From positions 1 to 7,102 of the forward strand of contig WGFD01000005.1 in assembly GCA_015492395.1 (NCBI GenBank): a DNA stretch of 7,102 bases. Reading direction: 5' to 3'. The notes under the pieces are model-generated. The model did no database searches. It saw only the letters and a list, made by a program, of their open reading frames with translations, and was not told where the DNA came from. Origin of the DNA: Deltaproteobacteria bacterium. GTDB taxonomy: Bacteria > Desulfobacterota > GWC2-55-46 > S146-70. A program made the translations under genes and the position numbers. How positions within the stretch are numbered: position 1 is the first letter of the stretch; every line of letters starts with the position of its first letter. Below are positions 1 through 5,960 of this stretch, piece by piece.

Positions 1-549
1 GATAAGGCGCTCTTTAATCTTGCGAATGCAAGGCTCACCACCTCTTTTCTGGACTTCTTCATGCCCTTCATCACCCAGAAGAGCAACTTCGTCGAGGTAA
101 TAGTCGTAGGGTGGCTACTTATATTCGTCCTCGGCAGGGGCAAAGAAAAGCAGACCTTTCTTATAGTGGTCCTTGTCATAATCTGCGGAGACCTCATCTC
201 ATCTACATTCAAGGATTTATTTCAGAGAGTCAGGCCTTGCACGGCATTAGACAGCGTGCGACTCCTCACCGGCTGCGGTGGATCATACTCATTTCCCTCG
301 AATCACGCAACAAACATATCGGCAGCTATGGTCTACCTCTCTTACCACTACAGCAGGTTCATGCCTCTCTTCCTCCTTGTAGCCGCATTAGTGGCATACT
401 CACGGGTCTACGTCGGGGTCCACTATCCATTGGACATATTGGCAGGAGCAGCCCTGGGAACCCTCGTAAGTCTGGCATTCATACTCATGGAAGAGCGGTG
501 CCTTCCTCACGTTATTGAACACTATAAACGTCTCAGGACCAGAAATTGA
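1..549 (+). CDS. PAP2-superfamily membrane phosphatase, 5'-truncated by the window edge
   Basis: This is a lipid phosphatase of the PAP2 (type 2 phosphatidic acid phosphatase) family, an integral inner-membrane enzyme. The reading frame is open from base 1, and the codons before the first ATG (base 61) already read like a PAP2 N-terminus (DKALFNLAN...LDFFMPFIT), so the true start lies outside the window. All three family motifs are visible: KX6RP at bases 211-237 (KDLFQRVRP), the PSGH-like motif as PSNH at 295-306 with the catalytic His, and SRX5H at 400-423 followed by Asp four residues later. Hydrophobic segments separate the motifs. The stop codon overlaps the next gene by 4 bases, suggesting translational coupling to the GT39 enzyme. 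Likely substrates are undecaprenyl (pyro)phosphate, released or recycled during periplasmic sugar transfer, or a lipid A phosphate as in LpxE. The sequence does not separate these. Family assignment is firm; substrate is inference. Confidence 0.9.
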   Translation, partial: DKALFNLANARLTTSFLDFFMPFITQKSNFVEVIVVGWLLIFVLGRGKEKQTFLIVVLVIICGDLISSTFKDLFQRVRPCTALDSVRLLTGCGGSYSFPSNHATNISAAMVYLSYHYSRFMPLFLLVAALVAYSRVYVGVHYPLDILAGAALGTLVSLAFILMEERCLPHVIEHYKRLRTRN

Positions 550-2075
550 GATACAGGAATTACTTTTTTATCTTCCTTGCTACTATAACTATTCTGCGTC
601 TGCTCTACATCTCGACGAGTCCTTTCGGTCTGGTACCGGATGAGGCCCACTATTGGGAGTGGAGCAGGAGGCTGGATCTCAGCTACTACAGTAAAGGCCC
701 AGCGGTGGCCTATATCATAGCACTATTCACGGCACTCTTCGGAAACAACGAATTCGGCGTAAGAATAGGGGCGGTAGTGCTTTCCGTCATAGGGTCCACC
801 ATCTTCTACTTTGTTGCAAGGGACATATTCAAGAGCACAAGGGCTGGTTTTTTCGCCGCGCTCGTCCCAAGCCTCACACCCCTGTACTCTGCGGGCTCCA
901 TACTTATGACCACGGATGCACCATTCATCATCTCCTGGGGCCTGACATGCTACTTTATCAGAAGGGCACTCATAGAGAGGTCTGTCTTCCTCTGGTCTTT
1001 GGCCGGACTCTTCACCGGTGTCGGTCTGCTGTCAAAATATACGATGGCCCTCATCTTTCCATGCCTTCTCCTATACCTCTTATCTTCAAAGGATAATAGA
1101 AAGTGGCTCGTACGCGCAGAACCATACCTGGCCCTCTTCATAAGTCTCTTGATCTTTAGCCCGGTCATCATATGGAATGTTCAAAACGATTTTGTTACAA
1201 TCAGGCATACAATGGGACAGGCGCATGTGGAGGCCGGTCTCAGGTTTTCACTATCCGAATCCATTGAATTCATAGGCAGTCAGGTCGGTCTCCTTACACC
1301 GCTTATCTTTGCCGGTGTCATATATGCCATCTGGGTATGCGGCTTGAGAGGACACGGGGAAGGCAGGAAAGACCATCGTCTACTCTTCTTCATGTCGGCT
1401 CCGGTTCTCATCTTCTTTCTGATCAAGAGCTTTCAGGGAAAGGTTCAGGCAAACTGGACGGCGCCCGGCTACTTCACCGCATTCATTGCTACGGCCGGCG
1501 TATGGGATGAGATTTATACAAGATGCAAGAGGGCGGGCAAGTTTATAGGGTTGATGAAGGGCACCATATCCTTTGCTCTATTCTTACCATTGACTTTGAG
1601 TGTTCTTATGCATTACCCCTCCCTCCTCGAGTCCATGGGGGTAAACGGTATTCTTGAACGTGCGCCCTACAACCGCATAGTGGGCTGGAGGGAGGCCGGT
1701 GTCGAAGTTGGAAAGGTCTATTCCGCAATGAACAGGCTAAGACCGACGTTCATAGTGAGCGACACTTATCAGACGGCAAGCGAGTTGGCCTTCTATATGC
1801 CTGAGAATCCGGTTGTATACAATGTATATCTTGGGAACAGGAGGATGAACCAGTATGACCTCTGGGCCGGTTTCGACCGCCTTACAGGAAGTGACGTCCT
1901 CTACGTAAAGGGTGGAGATAGCGAAATTGAGGAGGCATTCCTGGATGCCTTCGATGGATGTGTAAAAGAGGTGAAGAGAATATACAGGGGAAAACGCCTG
2001 ATCAGAACACTCTCACTCTTCCGTTGCAGTAACTTTAAAGGCCTGACTCCTATAAAAGAAGGATGGAGTTATTAA
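546..2075 (+). CDS. ArnT-like GT39 (PMT_2) polytopic glycosyltransferase
   Basis: This is a C-type membrane glycosyltransferase that moves a sugar from a polyprenyl-phosphate donor to a lipid, glycan or protein on the periplasmic side. Signature elements, with residues counted from the TTG start, are: the first periplasmic loop PDEAHYWEWS (31-40) with the DE pair that carries the catalytic Asp in ArnT; YYSKGP (47-52); TTDAP (122-126); LLSKYT (161-166); and VQANWTAPGY (300-309). About ten or more hydrophobic segments fill residues 5-355, followed by a soluble C-terminal domain (about 360-509). The length of 509 residues is normal for the family. The start is TTG at 546, which overlaps the PAP2 stop (TTGA), with only a weak CAGGA about 8 bases upstream. 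No later ATG precedes the conserved PDEA motif. With a GtrB-like enzyme just downstream, it is a good candidate acceptor-side transferase. The sugar and the acceptor (lipid A, core or protein) cannot be read from sequence. Confidence 0.9.
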   Translation: MRYRNYFFIFLATITILRLLYISTSPFGLVPDEAHYWEWSRRLDLSYYSKGPAVAYIIALFTALFGNNEFGVRIGAVVLSVIGSTIFYFVARDIFKSTRAGFFAALVPSLTPLYSAGSILMTTDAPFIISWGLTCYFIRRALIERSVFLWSLAGLFTGVGLLSKYTMALIFPCLLLYLLSSKDNRKWLVRAEPYLALFISLLIFSPVIIWNVQNDFVTIRHTMGQAHVEAGLRFSLSESIEFIGSQVGLLTPLIFAGVIYAIWVCGLRGHGEGRKDHRLLFFMSAPVLIFFLIKSFQGKVQANWTAPGYFTAFIATAGVWDEIYTRCKRAGKFIGLMKGTISFALFLPLTLSVLMHYPSLLESMGVNGILERAPYNRIVGWREAGVEVGKVYSAMNRLRPTFIVSDTYQTASELAFYMPENPVVYNVYLGNRRMNQYDLWAGFDRLTGSDVLYVKGGDSEIEEAFLDAFDGCVKEVKRIYRGKRLIRTLSLFRCSNFKGLTPIKEGWSY

Positions 2076-2080
2076 GCAAC

Positions 2081-2115
2081 GAGTGGTATCGCCCTCTTTT
2101 ATTTATTGTCTTTTA
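2081..2115 (+). terminator. weak terminator-like hairpin after the GT39 gene
   Basis: Just after the GT39 stop, GAG-GG pairs with CC-CTC (bases 2081-2096). This makes a 5-bp stem with one bulged T and a 5-base loop. A T-rich stretch follows directly (TTTTATTTATTGTCTTTTA, 2097-2115). The stem is short, so termination may be partial and some read-through into the next genes is likely. Confidence 0.3.
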
Positions 2116-2133
2116 GGGTATAACCATGCAATA

Positions 2134-2162
2134 TTAAGTGATGTATTTTATCAATACATAAT
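2134..2162 (+). promoter_or_regulatory. possible promoter with a 7-bp inverted repeat, upstream of the GtrB-like gene
   Basis: The 111-base AT-rich gap before the GtrB-like gene has CATAAT (2157-2162, 5 of 6 to the -10 consensus), 17 bases after a poor -35 (TTAAGT, 2134-2139). Between and overlapping them lies a perfect inverted repeat, ATGTATT-5-AATACAT (2141-2159), which could be an operator half-site pair or a small hairpin. The placement suggests a second transcription start for the downstream four genes. The -35 match is weak, so this is tentative. Confidence 0.3.
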
Positions 2163-2186
2163 TCCTTACCACCAATATCGACGGCT

Positions 2187-3149
2187 ATGGGAGATCACTT
2201 GGAAGAGAAGGTATCGATTGTAATCCCGGTATATAATGAAGTAGAGAGTATCCCTCATCTATACGCTGCACTGAAGGACGTCATGGAAGGCCTTGAGAGG
2301 GAGTATGAGCTTATATTCGTCGATGACGGCAGCAAAGACGGATCCTTCAAGGTCCTCTCAGATATACAGGCCCAGGATAAAAACGTAATAGTGATCGGCT
2401 TCAGAAGGAACTTCGGCCAGACCGCGGCCATGGCGGCCGGGTTTGACCATGCCGAAGGGGATATCATCATAACCATGGACGCAGATCTTCAGAACGACCC
2501 AGGAGACATACCTAAGCTGCTTGAGGTCAGTAAGGAATATGACGTGGTTAGCGGCTGGAGGAAAGACAGAAAGGACAAGTTCTTTAGCAGGAGATTGCCG
2601 TCAATGGCGGCAAACTGGCTGATCTCAAAGGTAACCGGGGTACACCTCCATGACTACGGTTGCACACTTAAGGCCTATAGGAGAGAGGTCATTAAGAATG
2701 TGCAGCTCTATGGAGAGATGCACCGCTTCATCCCGGCGATTGCCAACTGGGTAGGGGCATCCACCACTGAAGTTGTGATCACCCACCATCCCCGAAGGTA
2801 TGGCACAAGCAAATATGGGATATCCAGGACCATAAGGGTCGTACTGGACCTGATCACGGTTAAGTTTCTCCAGAGTTTTTCCACCAGGCCTATACACGCC
2901 TTCGGTCCGGCAGGACTGCTGCTTGGAGGCATAGGTATACTGATAGCGCTGCTTCTCTCGTTCGAAAAGATTATCATGGGTTATGACATCGGCGGGAGAC
3001 CACTGCTTCTCTTGGCCGTACTGCTCATAATTCTTGGTGTTCAGCTTGTGATAATGGGCCTCCTGGGAGAGATGCTTGCCAGGGTCTACCATGAATCCCA
3101 AGACAAGCCGATTTACTTTATAAGAGAGGTATTGAAGGATGAAGAATAG
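2187..3149 (+). CDS. GtrB/DPM1-like polyprenyl-phosphate glycosyltransferase (GT2)
   Basis: This enzyme transfers a sugar from a nucleotide sugar to polyprenyl phosphate at the cytoplasmic membrane face, making the donor used by GT-C enzymes. The N-terminal GT-A domain starts with VSIVIPVYNE (9-18) and shows DDGS (46-49), RRNFGQTAAM (73-82), and the metal-binding DADLQNDP (98-105). It continues with GWRKDR (123-128) and the family's HPRRYGTSKYG element (201-211). Two C-terminal transmembrane helices follow (about 238-258 and 272-294), the GtrB arrangement, and 320 residues is the usual length. The ATG at 2187 has no clear Shine-Dalgarno. A TTG at 2199, five bases after GGGAG, is an alternative start that keeps all motifs. 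The end overlaps the next gene by 11 bases. The sugar (glucose, mannose, a formylated amino-sugar as in ArnC, or other) is not determinable. Confidence 0.93.
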   Translation: MGDHLEEKVSIVIPVYNEVESIPHLYAALKDVMEGLEREYELIFVDDGSKDGSFKVLSDIQAQDKNVIVIGFRRNFGQTAAMAAGFDHAEGDIIITMDADLQNDPGDIPKLLEVSKEYDVVSGWRKDRKDKFFSRRLPSMAANWLISKVTGVHLHDYGCTLKAYRREVIKNVQLYGEMHRFIPAIANWVGASTTEVVITHHPRRYGTSKYGISRTIRVVLDLITVKFLQSFSTRPIHAFGPAGLLLGGIGILIALLLSFEKIIMGYDIGGRPLLLLAVLLIILGVQLVIMGLLGEMLARVYHESQDKPIYFIREVLKDEE

Positions 3150-4113
3150 GCTGGCCCTCCCCGTCAAGATCGTTGTAAGCGGTGGGCTGCTTTACATGCT
3201 CTTCAGAAAGATCGATATAAGCGCATTCTGGAGTGTGGTGGCATCGGCAAATTACCTGACGGTCCTCATCATCTTCTTCTTTTTCCTGGGGATACAGACA
3301 CTCTCCACCATACGGTGGCATATCATAATCAAAAAGGATATAAAGGTCTCCTTTTCACGGCTCTTCTCATTTTACTTTATTGGAATGTTCTTCAATAACT
3401 TCCTCCCCACCATAGTAGGCGGCGATATCGTAAAGTTATACTATCTATCAAGGATATCAGGAAAAGGTGGCACATCCATGGCTTCCATATTCCTTGACAG
3501 GTATTCCGGTTTTGCAGCCCTGATGGCAATAACATCGGTATCACTAATCGTTGGCTACAGGCTTATCGAAGGAACACCAATACCATTTCTTCTGTTCATC
3601 CTTATCGGCGCATTCTCTATCATCAGCCTGGCAATCTGGTTCGATAAGTTCCATGGATGGGCGATCAGGCTGCTTGCCGGCATAAAGCTCTTCGGAATAA
3701 ATGAAAAAATAGACAAGTTCTATAATGCGCTCATGTCGTATAAAGGTTCTTATGCCATACTCATACATGTCTTCGGCATATCGTTGTTTGTGCAGGCGGG
3801 CAACATAGTAGCCTACTTCATCCTAGCGAGGACAATGAATATAGATGTCTCTATCGGCTACTTCTTCCTCTTCGTTCCTCTTGCAACGACTATAGCAATG
3901 CTGCCGTTTTCACTCTCCGGGCTTGGACTGAGGGAAGGAGCCTTTGTCTTCCTCTTTTCCAGGGCGGGCGTGGCATCTACGGAGGCGTTGAGTCTTTCTC
4001 TCCTCTACTTCTTTATCATAGTTGCCACCAGCCTGATAGGCGGGCCCTTGTATATATGGTCCGGCACGGAGAAGTCGTATAAAGTGGGTATGAGAAACGC
4101 CATTGGCAAGTAA
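3139..4113 (+). CDS. flippase-like UPF0104/AglD-family membrane protein (LPG synthase TM-region family)
   Basis: This is an integral membrane protein of the family also called lysylphosphatidylglycerol synthase transmembrane region (PF03706 type). It corresponds to the N-terminal flippase-like half of MprF, without the lysyl-transferase half. Diagnostic stretches are RWHIII (59-64), NNFLPTIVGGD (86-96) followed by KLYYLSR (99-105), FLDRYSG (118-124) and LPFSLSGLGLREG (255-267). About seven to eight hydrophobic helices are visible, and 324 residues is typical. It overlaps the GtrB-like gene by 11 bases, with GAGAGG and GAAGG upstream of the ATG. Such genes often sit beside DPM1/GtrB-like glycosyltransferases, as here, which suggests a role in moving or supporting polyprenyl-linked sugars. 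That role is inference: biochemical activity of the stand-alone family is poorly defined. Confidence 0.88.
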   Translation: MKNRLALPVKIVVSGGLLYMLFRKIDISAFWSVVASANYLTVLIIFFFFLGIQTLSTIRWHIIIKKDIKVSFSRLFSFYFIGMFFNNFLPTIVGGDIVKLYYLSRISGKGGTSMASIFLDRYSGFAALMAITSVSLIVGYRLIEGTPIPFLLFILIGAFSIISLAIWFDKFHGWAIRLLAGIKLFGINEKIDKFYNALMSYKGSYAILIHVFGISLFVQAGNIVAYFILARTMNIDVSIGYFFLFVPLATTIAMLPFSLSGLGLREGAFVFLFSRAGVASTEALSLSLLYFFIIVATSLIGGPLYIWSGTEKSYKVGMRNAIGK

Positions 4114-4116
4114 ACC

Positions 4117-4124
4117 AAAGGAGG
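4117..4124 (+). promoter_or_regulatory. strong ribosome binding site for the Trm112-family gene
   Basis: AAAGGAGG ends four bases before the ATG at 4129. It begins four bases after the upstream TAA and fixes the start of this very short gene. Confidence 0.75.
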
Positions 4125-4128
4125 CTGT

Positions 4129-4314
4129 ATGGCTATAGACAAAGATCTCCTGGACATCATGGCATGTCCAAAGTGTAAAGGTGACGTAAATGTAAGCGAA
4201 AACGGTGACGGCCTGATCTGCGATGCATGCAGGGTAGTATATCCGATCAAGGACGGTATACCGGTAATGCTCGTGGAAGAGGCGAAGAGTATCGAGCCAG
4301 ACCCCCGAGACTGA
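4129..4314 (+). CDS. Trm112-family (YcaR-like) zinc-ribbon small protein
   Basis: This 61-residue protein matches the bacterial Trm112/YcaR pattern throughout. It has LLDIMACPKCKGD (6-18), a central ICDAC (30-34), then YPIKDGIPVML (39-49), close to the family's FPLRDGIPVLL signature. Two Cys pairs (CPKC and CDAC) could bind a zinc ion; many bacterial relatives such as E. coli YcaR have lost some of these Cys. In eukaryotes and archaea Trm112 activates methyltransferases. Bacterial copies commonly lie next to LPS genes (ycaR is between lpxK and kdsB in E. coli), and their own role is not settled. Here its TGA overlaps the ATG of a WaaE-like glycosyltransferase (TGATG), so the two are probably translationally coupled. 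The family call is firm; function is unknown. Confidence 0.9.
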   Translation: MAIDKDLLDIMACPKCKGDVNVSENGDGLICDACRVVYPIKDGIPVMLVEEAKSIEPDPRD

Positions 4315-5063
4315 TGCAGAAGGTCTCTGTATTCATCATTACGCTCAACGAAGAAGATAATATACGGAGATGCCTTGAAGGAGTAAGATGGGCGGATGAA
4401 ATCGTCGTATCAGACTCGGGCAGTACCGACCGTACCATAGATATCTGCGAGGAGTTCAATGCAAAGGTATATCATGACAGATGGTTCGGCTTCGGAAGGC
4501 AGAAGAACCTCTGTATGGGGCGTACAAAGAACCGCTGGGTATTGAATATCGATGCCGATGAGAGGGTAACGGAAGAGCTCACGGGAGAGATACAACGTGT
4601 CCTTGAAGATGAAGAGCGGGACGGTTATTACATCCCTAGAAAGAATTACTTCCTGGGGGAATGGATAAGGCACTGCGGTTGGTATCCTGACTACAATCTG
4701 CGCCTCTTCAGGAAAGATAAGGGCGGTTTTAACGAAAGGGCTGTACATGAAGCCGTATCGATCGATGGTAAGGTCGGCCACCTGAAAGCGCCTATGGAAC
4801 ACTATACGTACAAAGATATTACCAGTTACATAAAGAGGATGGAGAAGTACTCAACATTGGCGGCACAGGAGATGGTAAAGGAAGGACGCCGCAGCGGATA
4901 CATGGATCTTCTCTTGAGACCGGCTATAACATTTATTCGTATGTTTATCCTCAGGATGGGTTTCCTGGAAGGTTACAGGGGGCTGGTCCTCTCAGGTCTA
5001 TATGCCTCATACACCCTGGCCAAATATGCCAAGCTATGGGAATTGCAGGGGAAGGGTGAATAA
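4314..5063 (+). CDS. WaaE/KdtX-like GT2 glycosyltransferase (LPS-core type)
   Basis: This is a cytoplasmic, membrane-associated family 2 glycosyltransferase of the WaaE/KdtX/LgtF type, whose characterised members add glucose to inner-core heptose of LPS. The 249-residue protein shows VSVFIITLNEEDNI (4-17), DSGSTD (34-39), GRQKN (61-65), NIDADERV (78-85, metal-binding DAD), WYPDYNLRLFR (123-133), and ERAVHE (141-146), a likely catalytic region. HYTY (163-166) and a hydrophobic, basic C-terminus follow, the usual order for the group. I chose ATG 4314, which overlaps the previous stop by one base and directly precedes the conserved beta strand. An in-frame ATG at 4227 would add 29 low-complexity residues lying wholly over the Trm112 gene. 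No good Shine-Dalgarno is seen, so coupling is likely. The precise sugar and acceptor are not readable. Confidence 0.9.
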   Translation: MQKVSVFIITLNEEDNIRRCLEGVRWADEIVVSDSGSTDRTIDICEEFNAKVYHDRWFGFGRQKNLCMGRTKNRWVLNIDADERVTEELTGEIQRVLEDEERDGYYIPRKNYFLGEWIRHCGWYPDYNLRLFRKDKGGFNERAVHEAVSIDGKVGHLKAPMEHYTYKDITSYIKRMEKYSTLAAQEMVKEGRRSGYMDLLLRPAITFIRMFILRMGFLEGYRGLVLSGLYASYTLAKYAKLWELQGKGE

Positions 5064-5065
5064 GC

Positions 5066-5093
5066 GCAGGGCGGGAAGGATTCCACGCCCTGC
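5066..5093. terminator. bulged 12-bp hairpin between convergent genes
   Basis: GCAGGGCG-GGAA (5066-5077) pairs with TTCC-A-CGCCCTGC (5081-5093). This gives 12 base pairs with one bulged A (5085) and a GGA loop. It begins two bases after the WaaE-like stop and lies just past the end of the comEA-like gene on the other strand. No T-run follows on the + side. Reading the - strand, a modest TTATTC follows. It may act as a weak two-way terminator or as a 3'-end stabilising hairpin. Confidence 0.45.
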
Positions 5094-5116
5094 CTTCACC
5101 GCGCCATGCCACCGGT

Positions 5117-5440
5117 TCAATGGTCAGGTGAGGACCCCACCTCCGCTTTCTCTCTATTACCTGCGGTAACTCTATCCTTCATCCTCTCATACCTTGCCTT
5201 ACCTATGCCCTTTACCTTGCTTAGCTCGCTCACATCCCTGAACGGACCATGCTCCTCACGATACTCCACTATCCTCTCGGCCAGTGTCTTGCCCACCCCC
5301 TCCAGTTCCCGCAACTCCTTCACGGTAGCACTATTAATATCAACCTTTTTCTCCACATCCGCCTGAGCCGCAAACGAAATCGACAGAGTAACGAGGCCTA
5401 CAGCTATGACCACCAGTGCCTTCTTGAAACACCACTTCAT
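5117..5440 (-). CDS. ComEA-like secreted helix-hairpin-helix protein
   Basis: This 107-residue protein has an N-terminal signal peptide: basic MKWCFKK, a hydrophobic core to about residue 25, and an AQA-D cleavage-like site near 28. A single ComEA-type domain follows. VDINSAT (33-39) is the family's entry motif, and the two hairpins are LEGVGKTLAERI (46-57) and VKGIGKARYERM (76-87), joined by GPFRDVSEL. This tandem HhH fold binds double-stranded DNA without sequence preference. In competent bacteria, periplasmic or membrane ComEA captures incoming DNA. Many Gram-negatives carry such stand-alone short versions without proven competence. The charged tail (about 92-107) is unremarkable. It is transcribed away from the small membrane gene, with its own promoter and an excellent ribosome binding site. 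No other competence gene is in the window, so a role in DNA uptake is possible but unproven. Confidence 0.9.
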   Translation of the reverse strand: MKWCFKKALVVIAVGLVTLSISFAAQADVEKKVDINSATVKELRELEGVGKTLAERIVEYREEHGPFRDVSELSKVKGIGKARYERMKDRVTAGNREKAEVGSSPDH

Positions 5441-5445
5441 ACTGC

Positions 5446-5456
5446 ATCACCTCCTT
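5446..5456 (-). promoter_or_regulatory. near-perfect ribosome binding site of the comEA-like gene
   Basis: Read on the - strand this is AAGGAGGTGAT, which matches 11 consecutive bases complementary to the canonical 16S rRNA 3' end. AAGGAGG ends nine bases before the ATG. It fixes the start codon and predicts strong translation. Confidence 0.85.
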
Positions 5457-5503
5457 CCCCTTTCAGGTTATGGTTTATACACTAACTACATTAATTACAT
5501 ATT

Positions 5504-5532
5504 TATATATACAATAAATACCGGGCTGTCAA
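5504..5532 (-). promoter_or_regulatory. sigma-70-type promoter of the comEA-like gene
   Basis: On the - strand a perfect -35 TTGACA (5527-5532) is followed after 17 bases by TATATA (5504-5509). TATAAA at 5502-5507, with a 19-base spacer, is an alternative -10. The -10 lies in an AT-rich tract running to about 5476. Transcription would start near 5497, giving a leader of about 56 bases before the ATG. Confidence 0.6.
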
Positions 5533-5570
5533 ACCATTTTTACCCTTTTCACCTTCTCCCATATCGGCAC

Positions 5571-5599
5571 TTGCAAACCGTCTTCCTCTCTGCTATATT
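5571..5599 (+). promoter_or_regulatory. extended -10 sigma-70-type promoter of the small membrane gene
   Basis: TTGCAA (5571-5576, 4 of 6 to consensus) stands 17 bases before TATATT (5594-5599, 5 of 6). TGC directly precedes the -10, making an extended -10 element. A perfect 8-bp palindrome, GAATATTC (5601-5608), covers the predicted start point near 5606 and could be a small operator. The leader to the ATG at 5670 would be about 64 bases. Confidence 0.5.
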
Positions 5600-5669
5600 G
5601 GAATATTCTGGGGAATCACGCAGCCACATATTAGAAAAGTATACTGGATTCCGAAGCAGAGCTTAAATT

Positions 5670-5891
5670 ATGACCGCATCCACTCTGAACATACTGCTCA
5701 TGCTCGTCGGCATAGGCTACGGAGTTGTGCTGATTGTATCAACGTTCGTAAGCAACAAGGTGACCGAGATGTTTAGGATAGATACCTTTCTTCCCATGCG
5801 CCCCACGGAAAACACAAGGAAATTGAACCTGCTCTTCGGTCTCTTCGTTATCGGAAGCTGCGTCTACTCCCTTCTAAGATATATAAGATAA
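5670..5891 (+). CDS. small two-helix membrane protein of unknown family
   Basis: I do not recognise this 73-residue protein. It has a hydrophobic segment at about residues 7-27 (LLMLVGIGYGVVLIVSTFV) and a second at about 52-69 (NLLFGLFVIGSCVYSLL). A 24-residue polar loop carries SNKVTEMFRID and MRPTENTRK, so it probably forms a membrane hairpin. Both the loop and the C-terminus (RYIR) are basic, so topology is ambiguous. Evidence that it is real: an ATG start, AGG/ATA-style codon use like the neighbours, a sensible two-helix design, and a well-formed promoter 70 bases upstream. Against it: there is no clear Shine-Dalgarno before the ATG and the gene is short. It converges on the cytochrome gene, with 69 bases between the two stops and no convincing terminator there. 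It is divergent from the comEA-like gene, with no functional clue. Confidence 0.6.
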   Translation: MTASTLNILLMLVGIGYGVVLIVSTFVSNKVTEMFRIDTFLPMRPTENTRKLNLLFGLFVIGSCVYSLLRYIR

Positions 5892-5960
5892 GAACAGTCT
5901 CTTGTAACAGTTTGGTTGTTTTAAAGCAGCATGTTCGGGTGCCCCCTTTGACCCCACTCC

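Noticed and set aside
2625..3167. A 180-codon open frame on the - strand
   Set aside because: It lies antisense over the well-conserved GtrB-like gene, has no recognisable domain, and its composition is that expected of a shadow.
4227..4313. An upstream in-frame ATG that would extend the WaaE-like protein by 29 residues
   Set aside because: The added residues are Gly/Arg-rich, overlap the well-supported Trm112 gene, and precede the conserved N-terminal strand that starts right after ATG 4314.
4410..4802. A 130-codon - strand open frame inside the WaaE-like gene
   Set aside because: It is the complement of conserved glycosyltransferase motifs, with no start context and no family resemblance.
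5476..5520. The AT-rich tract as an origin or integration site
   Set aside because: There are no DnaA boxes, iterons, direct repeats or tRNA end. It is explained by the promoter of the comEA-like gene.
5106..5666. Three overlapping + strand open frames opposite and upstream of the comEA-like gene
   Set aside because: They are antisense to a clear ComEA-type domain or run through the AT-rich promoter gap. Their translations are Ser/Leu/His-rich with no domain or ribosome binding site.
5892..5960. A terminator between the convergent small membrane and cytochrome genes
   Set aside because: Only a 4-bp GGGT/ACCC pairing and a distant GAACA/TGTTC pair are present, with no stable stem next to a T-run.
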